Below, piece by piece: positions 56,982-64,000 of a stretch of 64,000 nt of DNA (positions are counted from its first letter, which is position 1; every line of letters begins with the position of its first letter). The stretch covers positions 2,577,869 through 2,641,868 of the forward strand of contig NZ_LT575476.1 of NCBI RefSeq assembly GCF_900086655.1, written 5' to 3'. The DNA comes from Paenibacillus tuaregi. GTDB lineage: Bacteria; Bacillota; Bacilli; Paenibacillales; Paenibacillaceae. Under the pieces are notes generated by a model. It was not told the origin of the DNA. It made no database searches and saw only the letters and a program-made list of their open reading frames with translations. The translations under genes were made by a program, and so were the position numbers.

Positions 56982-57875
56982 TTACTGACCGCGTTCCTGC
57001 ATCCGTTCATGCTCCAGCAAACTGGATATTTCAATTCCTTTCATCGGCGTTCCCAAATTTTTCGATACGCTTGCGATCAACGCATAATCTTCGTAGTGTG
57101 TCGTCGCTTCAACAATCGAACGTGCAAACTTTTCAGGGCTATCTGACTTAAAAATACCCGATCCCACAAAGACGCCGTCCGCGCCCAGATGCATCATTAG
57201 TGCTGCATCGGCTGGCGTAGCCACCCCACCTGCGGCAAAGTTGACCACCGGCAGCTTGCCGGATTCGTGAACCTGTAACAGCAGATCATACGATACGGCG
57301 TGCAACTTCGCTTCGTGATACAATTCGTCCTTAGACAGCCCCGTCACTTTGCGAATCTGACCATTGATCAAGCGCATATGACGTACTGCTTCCACAATGT
57401 TGCCAGTCCCTGGTTCGCCCTTCGTGCGAAGCATGGCGGCTCCTTCCTGAATGCGGCGCAGCGCTTCGCCAAGATCTCTGGCACCGCAGACAAAAGGAAC
57501 GGTGAATTCGCTTTTGCTAATATGGAAAACTTCGTCTGCAGGTGTCAGCACTTCGCTCTCGTCAATATAATCTACGCCTAACGATTCGAGTACTTTGGCT
57601 TCTACATAATGCCCGATGCGAGCTTTGGCCATCACCGGTATCGATACAACCTTCATGACCTCTTCCACAATGGCCGGATCAGCCATGCGGGCTACTCCGC
57701 CAGCTGCGCGGATATCGGAAGGCACACGTTCCAGTGCCATAACGGCTGTTGCTCCGGCCGCTTCCGCAATCTTGGCCTGCTCGGCATTCATCACGTCCAT
57801 GATGACGCCGCCTTTTTGCATTTCCGCCATCCCTCTTTTTACCCGCTCTGTACCTGTATTCATGTTCGTGTTCAT
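56982..57875 (-). CDS. pdxS: Pyridoxal 5-phosphate synthase subunit PdxS
   Basis: 297-residue (beta/alpha)8 barrel enzyme. [53 protein letters not shown] and the ending [11 protein letters not shown] are diagnostic. It makes PLP from ribose 5-phosphate, glyceraldehyde 3-phosphate and ammonia supplied by the glutaminase PdxT. No pdxT follows, which is unusual, since the two genes are normally adjacent. ATG 57875 is preceded by AGGAGG; the longer 57932 start is not favoured. A PdxR-type operator lies upstream. Confidence 0.95.
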   Translation of the reverse strand: MNTNMNTGTERVKRGMAEMQKGGVIMDVMNAEQAKIAEAAGATAVMALERVPSDIRAAGGVARMADPAIVEEVMKVVSIPVMAKARIGHYVEAKVLESLGVDYIDESEVLTPADEVFHISKSEFTVPFVCGARDLGEALRRIQEGAAMLRTKGEPGTGNIVEAVRHMRLINGQIRKVTGLSKDELYHEAKLHAVSYDLLLQVHESGKLPVVNFAAGGVATPADAALMMHLGADGVFVGSGIFKSDSPEKFARSIVEATTHYEDYALIASVSKNLGTPMKGIEISSLLEHERMQERGQ

Positions 57876-58100
57876 ATTCACGCCTCCTGTTATTCTTGTA
57901 CATGGGCAGTTAACCCTGCGACAAGTCTTCAAAAAGTGCTGCCGACACCAAGCAAGGTCACATTAGCAGCTGATCTGACACCAGAACTTTAATCTGACCA
58001 TCCCTGCCTTTCAATGCGAAGACAGTCCGCTAGGAAATGCGGGCTTGTGTCTGTATACCCATGCGTATTAGTGAAACACAACGTCAGTTTATCAAAATAT

Positions 58101-58144
58101 GGTTTGTATCTACATATCCAAAAATAGTGTATTTGAGCAATCCA
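58101..58144. promoter_or_regulatory. PdxR/MocR-type operator 2 (pdxS)
   Basis: GGTTT at 58101, ATCCA at 58116 and ATCCA at 58140 (steps 15 and 24). The site lies about 230 bases upstream of the pdxS start. No gene starts on the plus side, although the motif has the direction expected for a regulator gene there. The rest of 57876-58100 shows no gene. Confidence 0.78.
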
Positions 58145-58209
58145 TAAAACAAAGTTGATTCTCAAGTCCCATTATCCGGTAAATTCTAATGTTGATAATT
58201 GACCAAAAT

Positions 58210-58240
58210 AAAACCGCCTTGGTGAAAAGGCGGTTTTGAT
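58210..58240. terminator. Terminator hairpin between yggS and pdxS
   Basis: AAAACCGCCTT/AAGGCGGTTTT with T flanks. It ends the yggS transcript (minus strand). Confidence 0.85.
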
Positions 58241-58291
58241 GAGCTATCTCGTCAGCAATATCCGGTAGATCAATCGATTTAGATTGTTAGT

Positions 58292-58411
58292 CTATTTCAA
58301 ATCCATAATCTCGATCCACCTTGCAAACTCTCGTTTTAAATATGTCGCGCAATATTCATCTCGTATTGGCCGTCCCGAAGGATTAGCGAATTGTTCACGA
58401 CCGTCAAGCAT
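58292..58411 (-). CDS. 39-residue open frame overlapping the yggS stop
   Basis: ATG 58411 overlaps the yggS stop (ATGCTTGA), so translation could be coupled. The peptide starts [20 protein letters not shown] and ends WIEIMDLK. It contains one Cys and is charged. It may be a real small protein or the end of a longer lost gene; no family is recognised. Confidence 0.35.
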   Translation of the reverse strand: MLDGREQFANPSGRPIRDEYCATYLKREFARWIEIMDLK

Positions 58412-59108
58412 CCCTCGCCTGAATCGGTTCCTCTCCAACTAATACCGAACCAAGCCTCAACCAGGTAGCCCCTTCTTCGATCGCAACTTCGAAATCATTG
58501 GACATCCCCATAGAAAGATGTTGCACGGGATAGGAAAAAATATCTTTTGCATTAAGTTCATCACGTAATCGTCTCAATTCTCTAAAAACCGGTCTAGTCG
58601 CTTCAGCATCGAGCTCGTACGGGGCCATCGTCATCAGCCCCACGACTCGAATCTGTTTCATCCGCGAAACTTCCTGCGCAAATGAAAATAAAGCTTCCGG
58701 AGAAAGCCCTTGTTTGCTCTTCTCCCCCGAAACGTTAACCTGAATAAAACAATTTACGACGGCATTCAAATCAGCAGCCTTCTTCTCTATTTCTTTCATT
58801 AACGATAAGCGGTCTAATGAATGTATATACTCGAATTTACCGACAATATCTTTTACTTTATTAGTTTGCAAATGACCGATAAAATGCCACGTTCCTAGTG
58901 GATGGAAGGTCTCATATTTTGACTGAGCTTCTTTCGTACGGCTTTCCCCGACATGGCCTATACCAGACAACAATACTTGCTCCACGGTTTTCATCGTCGT
59001 ATATTTCGTCACAGCTATGATCTGGATCTCCTCTTCGCTTCTACCGCATCGCCCGCAAGCTTCGCGGATGCGATGTTCGACCATGGACAGACGATCTTGC
59101 AGATTCAT
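58404..59108 (-). CDS. yggS: YggS/PLPBP-family PLP-binding protein
   Basis: 234-residue barrel protein. The PLP lysine is in IIAVTKYTT (about residue 36), and [23 protein letters not shown] is the signature near the C-terminus. It holds PLP and controls the balance of B6 forms and amino acids; no catalytic activity is known. Its presence beside pdxS and the MocR genes fits a PLP-homeostasis island. A small frame overlaps its stop. Confidence 0.93.
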   Translation of the reverse strand: MNLQDRLSMVEHRIREACGRCGRSEEEIQIIAVTKYTTMKTVEQVLLSGIGHVGESRTKEAQSKYETFHPLGTWHFIGHLQTNKVKDIVGKFEYIHSLDRLSLMKEIEKKAADLNAVVNCFIQVNVSGEKSKQGLSPEALFSFAQEVSRMKQIRVVGLMTMAPYELDAEATRPVFRELRRLRDELNAKDIFSYPVQHLSMGMSNDFEVAIEEGATWLRLGSVLVGEEPIQARDA

Positions 59109-59259
59109 TGGATCACTCCTCTTACGTCTTCATCCCAGAAGTAAGCGCCTCTGGCCCTCTTCATAAATACGGGCGCCCCGCCGCCTACCGCCTTAAATGA
59201 GATTCATTATAGATTCAATTCCTTTCTACATGGACAGACGACATTCCAGATTCATTGCC

Positions 59260-59704
59260 TTACGTGTTGCCTGTCAGTCTTTCTCGAGAATCCGTCTCGG
59301 TTCCCGCCAAACGTTTTAGAAACGTATTTCTCCAATTCAAGGACAATTCTTCCACTTCGAGGATTTGTTTGATGCCCTCGATATTATCCTTCTCTCGGTG
59401 CATAATCCGATTGGCAAATGAAACTGTAATTTCCTTAGGATGACGATGAAGAAGAGATAGTCCGTCGTCTTTAGAAACAACCCCCTCTGCCAGAACGCGG
59501 AAGTAAAATCCCGTGTAGCCCGTTTGTTGTACCTTCAAGAGCATATCCGGTACACCGTGCCTGATCGTCAACTTGTAACAAGGCTGTCTCGGCTGACTAA
59601 CTTGAACGATTGCTTTACCAAGCTCAAAAATGTCCCCAATGCAGACATCGGTTTCCAACAAACCTCTTATCGTTAAATAATGAAAGAATTTCGATAGATG
59701 CCAT
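59260..59704 (-). pseudogene. MOSC-domain gene with internal deletion
   Basis: A GAGGTG site and ATG 59704 start MASIEILSLFNDKR, the MOSC start, but that frame closes after 26 codons. In another frame the DNA continues LTIRGLLETDVCIGDIFELG and on through the C-terminal MOSC and helical domains (SQPRQPCYKL has the Cys of the family). About 60 residues are missing at the junction, so a deletion with frameshift has inactivated the gene. Confidence 0.75.
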
Positions 59705-59751
59705 TTAAATCACCTCGTCCAATATTTTGATCAACAAGTTTGCTGATGTGA

Positions 59752-59925
59752 CTATATACCACGTTCCTGCATTCGTTCATGGTGAATCTCAACAGCAAGC
59801 CCTGAAAAATGAATAGCAACCGGAGGGTTGGGTTTGGTCACACGAATAACGGCATAATATATCGTCAACTCCAAATCATCCTCTACTCCTGCGGGAGACG
59901 AATCAAGATATAAAACTGCATCGAC
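59752..59925 (-). pseudogene. Gene remnant ending like PdxS
   Basis: The minus strand reads about 55 open codons with no start, ending [13 protein letters not shown] then a stop. The last eight codons agree in 22 of 24 bases with the end of pdxS (HERMQERG). The upstream part does not match PdxS. It may be a partial duplicate of pdxS fused to unrelated DNA. Confidence 0.4.
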
Positions 59926-59992
59926 CGTTCACTACGCGAAAACTGTACAGCATTGCAAAGAAGAAAAACACTATGCTAGTATATCAATAAGT

Positions 59993-60036
59993 GGATTGGT
60001 TACATACGTCCAATAGATATGTGTTTAAGCAATCCA
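59993..60036. promoter_or_regulatory. PdxR/MocR-type operator 3 (mocR2)
   Basis: GGATT at 59993, GTCCA at 60008 and ATCCA at 60032 (steps 15 and 24), about 45 bases before the mocR2 start. Confidence 0.78.
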
Positions 60037-60078
60037 AAATAGGCCTGATTTCACTTCATCCTATAGGGGGGGATCAAA

Positions 60079-61497
60079 TTGCTGAAAGTAAACCGGGACG
60101 ATAAAAGACCCCTATGGCAGCAATTGCTCGGTCAGGCCATCGATCATATTACCAATGGTGTCTGGAAGCCAGGACAGCTCTTGACGCCTACTCGAGAGCT
60201 CGCTCAGCAGTTGGGAGTGTCCCGCTCCACCATCCAAATTGTGTATGATGAACTGCTAACTCGTGGTTATACGGTAACATCAGGACGCGGGGGGACACGC
60301 GTTAATGATTGGTTTCAGATCATTGACAAATGCGCTCCCTCGCTTGATCCGCCAAAGCTTCCTGAACTGCCGTTGCTAGTCGAACAGTCCCAACGCTGGT
60401 TTAGAAGTAAGGATAATCAGGAATCGGTCATTGATTTTAGTCCCTATCAACCTTTTGTAGATACGCAGTTGTTAAAAGCGTGGCGCAAATCGTATTTGAA
60501 TGCCTCTTCCCAATTCAATGTTTCTTCCTGGTTTTACGGGGATGCTTATGGCTTTGAGCCGTTACGCCGACAAATCCAACGATATTTATCGCTAGAACGC
60601 GGGATTCATGTGCAAACGGATCAAATCTTGCTAACATCCGGAGCCCAGCACAGTATTGATCTCATCGCACAAACACTTTTGACCAAAGGAGATATCGTAA
60701 CCGTCGAGGACCCAGGCTATCCCGTTGCTTGGATGACGATGAAATACCGGCAAATGAAGGTTACTCCAGTTCCTGTTGATGAGCACGGTCTTGTCATAGA
60801 GAAGGTGCCCGCTGACGCGAAGCTCATACTTGTGACCCCTGCTCATCAGTGTGCCGTAGGTGTAATGTTATCAGAACCACGCAGGCAACAGCTTTTGCAT
60901 AGAGCCGCTCAGCAACGTGCATGGATTGTCGAGGACGATTATGACAGTGAATTCCGGTACCGTGGAGATCCGATGCTCACTTTATTTAGCCAACTTCCAC
61001 AAAATTGTCTCTATTTAATGAGTTTCTCGAAATTGACCATGCCGGGCATTCGCATATCCGCAATTGTTGGACCTGCCGAAGCCATTGCACAACTGGCTCG
61101 CGTGCAAGCATTCACCTATCGCCACCTCCCGATCATGGAACAAGTGGCACTAGCACATTTCATCGAGCATGGGTATTTTATGCGCCATATGCGACGAGCC
61201 AGAAATATTTATAGACGTCGTCATGAAGTCATGCAAAAGGCGATTACAGCCAGTGGTCTCGGAGACAAGTTCACGTTGCGAGGGATTGAAACCGGTTTGC
61301 ATGTACTACTGGAAGCGGATGAATCGTTTGACGAGGATGCGATGACCCTTCGGGCGCTTCAGGGCGGAGTTCGGGTACACCAGCTACATTCCTATTGTTT
61401 GGAGAGTAGACGCAAAGGATGGGTATTGGGCTTTGCCAAGGTAGACGAAAGGCTTATCGTGGAAGGCATGTATCGACTTGCTGAAACGGTCTTGTAG
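60079..61497 (+). CDS. MocR-type (PdxR-like) transcriptional regulator 2
   Basis: 472-residue paralogue of the protein at 54311 with the same GntR HTH (LTPTRELAQQLGVSRSTIQ) and aminotransferase-fold domain, PLP Lys in SFSKLTMPGIRISAI. The start is TTG 60079 behind GGGGGGGATC. It has its own operator of identical geometry, so it probably regulates itself and pdxS. Two such regulators next to one pdxS are unusual. The upstream divergent gene has decayed. Confidence 0.92.
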   Translation: MLKVNRDDKRPLWQQLLGQAIDHITNGVWKPGQLLTPTRELAQQLGVSRSTIQIVYDELLTRGYTVTSGRGGTRVNDWFQIIDKCAPSLDPPKLPELPLLVEQSQRWFRSKDNQESVIDFSPYQPFVDTQLLKAWRKSYLNASSQFNVSSWFYGDAYGFEPLRRQIQRYLSLERGIHVQTDQILLTSGAQHSIDLIAQTLLTKGDIVTVEDPGYPVAWMTMKYRQMKVTPVPVDEHGLVIEKVPADAKLILVTPAHQCAVGVMLSEPRRQQLLHRAAQQRAWIVEDDYDSEFRYRGDPMLTLFSQLPQNCLYLMSFSKLTMPGIRISAIVGPAEAIAQLARVQAFTYRHLPIMEQVALAHFIEHGYFMRHMRRARNIYRRRHEVMQKAITASGLGDKFTLRGIETGLHVLLEADESFDEDAMTLRALQGGVRVHQLHSYCLESRRKGWVLGFAKVDERLIVEGMYRLAETVL

Positions 61498-61534
61498 CAT
61501 GTTCTGGGATATAGCACATCATCCTGTAATGTAA

Positions 61535-61560
61535 GGGTCTGTCAATAATTTTGTGTAAAC
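61535..61560. mobile_element. Terminal inverted repeat of an IS256-type element
   Basis: GGGTCTGTCAATAATTTTGT then GTAAAC resembles IS256-family ends (reverse GTTTACACAAAATTATTGAC). No other end or transposase of this family was seen, so this is a scar. Confidence 0.5.
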
Positions 61561-61586
61561 CCACCAACAGTGGAACCTTAGCGTAA

Positions 61587-61778
61587 ATGCTGACCGATGC
61601 GATCGGGGAAGAAGACGGAGAGCTAGAGGAGGATTTGGCCCCAGTTATAGATCCGCCCCGTCCACTGTTGAAAGTAGCTTTCGCTTTCGTCTATGCTTCT
61701 CGTAACCCAGATGCGTATTCAACTCGTGAGATTGCTTACGCTGACCGCCAGGCAACTCATTTCCTGCCAGTTTCATGA
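61587..61778 (+). pseudogene. IS1182-type transposase N-terminal remnant
   Basis: 63 codons with LAPVIDPPRPLLKVAFAFVY and YSTREIAYADRQATHFLPVS. The order P-x-x-LLK-x-x-x-x-x-x-Y-x-x-x-x-x-x-YS-x-x-x-I resembles the IS1182 N-terminus. The frame stops early. The remaining stretch to 61970 has nothing recognisable. Confidence 0.45.
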
Positions 61779-61970
61779 ATGAGTTATATGTTTTCGATCC
61801 CTTGCTTAAATCTAAATAGTTATTTTGCAGCCTAAGTAGTTCAATGAATGCACTCGTATCATAATACGGAAAAAATTACGTTGTTGGATCGGATGGGTCA
61901 ATTTCTAATGCTGTACCCATTTTAAAGAGTGCATCGTATGTCGCTGGATGCTGTGTTTAGCTAAACATCT

Positions 61971-62035
61971 AATCAGTAATCGGACTATGTTCTTGTCCAT
62001 TCCGGTAATCGGTACAAGTTCCTGTCCTTCGACAA
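61971..62035. repeat. Dispersed repeat family A, copy 6 (partial)
   Basis: ATCGGACTATGTTCTTGTCC, ATTCCGGTAATCGGTACAAG and TTCCTGTCC; the second half is missing compared with copies 3 and 5. Confidence 0.8.
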
Positions 62036-62080
62036 CATCCACTTTGTGTGAGCTAAACTATAGCTCTTGTTTGTCATCTA

Positions 62081-62178
62081 AGACCATCCTTTCTTTGAGC
62101 CTGAACATCTCAATTTTATCGGGATGGTCTTGTTGGTCAAACCCTCGTTTCCTCCACCCGCATAGCGGGTGGTTTTTT
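62081..62178 (+). terminator. Two hairpins, the second a strong terminator
   Basis: AAGACCATCC (62081) pairs with GGGATGGTCTT (62120). CCACCCGC/GCGGGTGG (62154-62172) with TTTTTT tail is a classic terminator. No intact gene precedes them. Confidence 0.7.
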
Positions 62179-62215
62179 GTTTCGCGCGTTTCACGCACTC
62201 AACTGACTAAAGCCA

Positions 62216-62270
62216 TAATAAAAAATCCGCGCCAGGCGCGGATTACAAAAGGTATATGTTCTTGTCCTCT
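62216..62270. repeat. Dispersed repeat family A, copy 7 (partial)
   Basis: The hairpin AATCCGCGCCAGGCGCGGATT is followed by TATATGTTCTTGTCCTC, the shared core. The aldo/keto reductase remnant is cut off right at its edge. Confidence 0.65.
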
Positions 62271-62574
62271 TACATTGGTTCACCAATTTGGCTAGTGACT
62301 CATGAATGGACTGCGTAACTGCATCGTAGTTCTTCACTTCAGCAGCAACCTTCGTCGTAATGAAAAGTTCTTTTATTGCGACACCGCAGGAAAGGATTGC
62401 TTTGCCTACACCCGCTTCATTCATATAAATCTGAGCAGTATCAATATGACGATATCCAAGAGATATCACAGCGCGCACTGCCTGTGCTGTCTGTTCATCA
62501 TCTAGCATCCAGGTACCAAGACCTAATTTGGGAATTTAAATACCATTGGATAATTTGTAAGTTTCGTTAAACAT
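62271..62574 (-). pseudogene. Aldo/keto reductase, truncated with premature stop
   Basis: RBS AAGGAG and ATG 62574 start MFNETYKLSNGI, but a TAA follows where the family has Gly-x-x-Ile-Pro (the next codons read IPKLGLGTW). The frame then continues with HIDTAQIYMNEAGVGKAI, the catalytic Asp/Tyr segment, and ends at repeat copy 7. Both the stop and the truncation make it non-functional. Confidence 0.85.
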
Positions 62575-62620
62575 GTTTTTGTCTCCTTCGTATGCTTGGT
62601 AAATTTCTTCTTGTTCACGG

Positions 62621-63376
62621 CTATTCCGGAATGATTTCATTTATGCAACTCAAAGCATTTAATGATCTGGGGAATCCTATATATGGAAGGCTATGCGTGA
62701 TGGCTGCGATCATCGTTTCCTTGTCATTGCCGACATTTAGATTTCCTTGTACATGTGCCTTGACTTGATTTTCGGCACCTCCGAGTGCGCTGATGATGCT
62801 GAGCGTAAGCAGCTCCCGTGTTTTCGAATCCAGGCCTCCACGGGTATAAAAGTCGCCAAAACAGAACGCCGACAGATAGTCCTGAATATGCTTTTGATTG
62901 GAGGGAGCATTCTTACGATTTTTTTCAATCACATCGCCAAATATCTCTACCTGCATGGCAAGCCCTTGGTCCAATCGATGATTTTCATCAACCTGGTTTT
63001 GGCTTTCGAGAGGCAGTGGGATGTTTCTTTCTTTGAACACTTCATTTATTTCCGCTATCGCATTCAGGGTTTTCGGGAATCCTAAATAAGGTGCGCATTG
63101 ATAGATGGCTTCCTTGATTTCGATCGGTGTAAGCCCAACGTTAAGCGCGGCATGGGCATGTGCCTTGATCTGGGGTAAGGTTTGATTGGCAGAAAGCACA
63201 ACCAGGGTAATCAGCTCGCGAAGTTTATCGTCCAGGCTCCCCTGATAAAATACTTCCCCAAAAATGAAGCGGCTAAGAATGTCCTGAAAATCAGGATCGG
63301 TAGCGTATGCCGCGGGCACTCCATCGCCAAACAGTTTTTTATACGTGACTTGACTCTTTTCAATTCGATCCATCAT
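62621..63376 (-). CDS. Two-domain carboxymuconolactone decarboxylase family protein
   Basis: 251 residues with two CMD/AhpD-like helical domains (about 40-115 and 160-245). Each has the patterns SLDDKLRELITLVVLSA and LDSKTRELLTLSIISA, with the Glu/His proton-relay residues (KAHAHAALN, KAHVQGNLN), but neither has the CxxC of AhpD peroxidases. A hydratase, decarboxylase or similar role is possible. The start is ATG 63376 or 63373 behind AGGAGG. It is adjacent to aldo/keto reductase genes, a frequent combination. Confidence 0.85.
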   Translation of the reverse strand: MMDRIEKSQVTYKKLFGDGVPAAYATDPDFQDILSRFIFGEVFYQGSLDDKLRELITLVVLSANQTLPQIKAHAHAALNVGLTPIEIKEAIYQCAPYLGFPKTLNAIAEINEVFKERNIPLPLESQNQVDENHRLDQGLAMQVEIFGDVIEKNRKNAPSNQKHIQDYLSAFCFGDFYTRGGLDSKTRELLTLSIISALGGAENQVKAHVQGNLNVGNDKETMIAAITHSLPYIGFPRSLNALSCINEIIPE

Positions 63377-63424
63377 AACTAACCTCCTGTTTGATATTAC
63401 GATAAAATGAGATTACTGAAATCC

Positions 63425-64000
63425 TTACAATGCACCCACAACCGGGTGAGGTACATACGATTCTTCCAGCAAAGTCATCTCCTTCGGTGTGAGCGTTAAC
63501 GCAAGAGCTGCCGTAGCGTCTTCGAGATGCGAAATTTTAGTGGCACCTATTATAGGAGCCGTAACTGGTTCTTTTTGAAGCAACCAGGCAAGTGCAACTT
63601 GTGCACGGGGAACGCCCCGCTCTTTTGCAATGGATGCAAGCCGCTCCACAATCACCCGGTCTGCATTGGCTGTGGCGTCATATTTGGATTTCTGAGCCTG
63701 ATCTGTTAGAGATCGATGCGTCGCTTCCGACCAATCTCGCGCCAATCGTCCTGATGCAAGCGGGCTGTAAGGGATTACGCCGATTTTTTCGGCTTTACAC
63801 AGCGGCATCATTTCACGCTCTTCTTCGCGGTAAATGAGGTTATAATGGTTCTGCATCGAGACGAATCGGGTCCAGCCATTATTCTCAGCTACATGCTGCG
63901 CCTTTAGAAACTGCCATGCAAACATGGCGGAAGCCCCGATGTAACGGACTTTTCCGGCTTTAACCACATCGTGCAGTGCCTCCATCGTTTCTTCGATCGG
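63425..64000 (-). CDS. Aldo/keto reductase, C-terminal part (continues off the window)
   Basis: The frame is open from the right edge of the window. GKVRYIGASAMFAWQF, MQNHYNLIYREEEREMMPLC, PYSPLASGRLARDW and the NADP-binding APIIGATKISHLEDA show an AKR of the YdhF/YccK-like large branch. It ends at 63425. The N-terminal catalytic residues lie outside. The internal Met at 63985 is not a real start, since the frame continues upstream. Confidence 0.9.
   Translation of the reverse strand, partial: PIEETMEALHDVVKAGKVRYIGASAMFAWQFLKAQHVAENNGWTRFVSMQNHYNLIYREEEREMMPLCKAEKIGVIPYSPLASGRLARDWSEATHRSLTDQAQKSKYDATANADRVIVERLASIAKERGVPRAQVALAWLLQKEPVTAPIIGATKISHLEDATAALALTLTPKEMTLLEESYVPHPVVGAL

Overview
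The window looks like the chromosome of a Paenibacillus-type Gram-positive spore-former. The main signs are a fused beta-amylase/alpha-amylase of the Paenibacillus polymyxa type, strong AGGAGG ribosome binding sites with some TTG and GTG starts, CsoR/CopZ/CopA copper control, a PdxS-type vitamin B6 pathway, MocR (PdxR) regulators and a near-consensus CcpA cre site. No rRNA, tRNA, CRISPR array or prophage was seen.

Layout. 0-4.5 kb: the start of an unknown gene, a two-component system, a membrane-anchored serine beta-lactamase-like hydrolase and a His-rich YmaF-like protein. 4.6-12.6 kb: a tight seven-gene operon behind a good sigma-A promoter. It encodes an acyl carrier protein, an ATP-grasp ligase, a GT-B glycosyltransferase-like protein, a radical SAM/SPASM enzyme, a zinc-less MDR oxidoreductase, a NagZ-like GH3 enzyme and a BtrH/C39-fold-like protein. 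It recalls the carrier-protein side-chain logic of butirosin but lacks the aminocyclitol genes, and I do not recognise the pathway. 12.8-25.8 kb: sugar and stress genes (WYL regulator and GyrI-like protein, SDR, YvgN-like reductase, DeoR regulator, IolW-like dehydrogenase, amylase, ArsR regulator and GH2 enzyme). 26-35.8 kb: a copper island (multicopper oxidase, CopZ, a siroheme reductase-like protein, a two-component system, an MFS pump, CsoR, CopA, glutaredoxin) with CsoR-type boxes overlapping promoters.

36-47.8 kb: an accessory patchwork of small single genes (lipoproteins, C39-like protein, GNATs, ASCH, DUF4275, kinase, DoxX, a second GyrI-like gene) and many gene remnants (IS5, GH16, epimerase). 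These are separated by two families of dispersed repeats. Several truncated genes stop exactly at a repeat, so the repeats appear to mark deletion or insertion breakpoints.

47.9-61.5 kb: an unusual island in which nearly every gene is linked to pyridoxal phosphate (PLP). It holds a sufS fragment, hemL, an Orn/Lys/Arg decarboxylase, serC, glyA, a MocR regulator, an argD-like aminotransferase, pdxS, the PLP-binding yggS and a second MocR regulator. Three intergenic sites (before glyA/mocR1, before pdxS and before mocR2) share one operator architecture with identical spacing: GGWTT, 15 bp on RTCCA, 24 bp on ATCCA. This ties most of the island into one PdxR-type regulon. The end of the window has IS remnants, two further repeats, a broken aldo/keto reductase, a two-domain carboxymuconolactone decarboxylase-like protein and the C-terminal part of another aldo/keto reductase.
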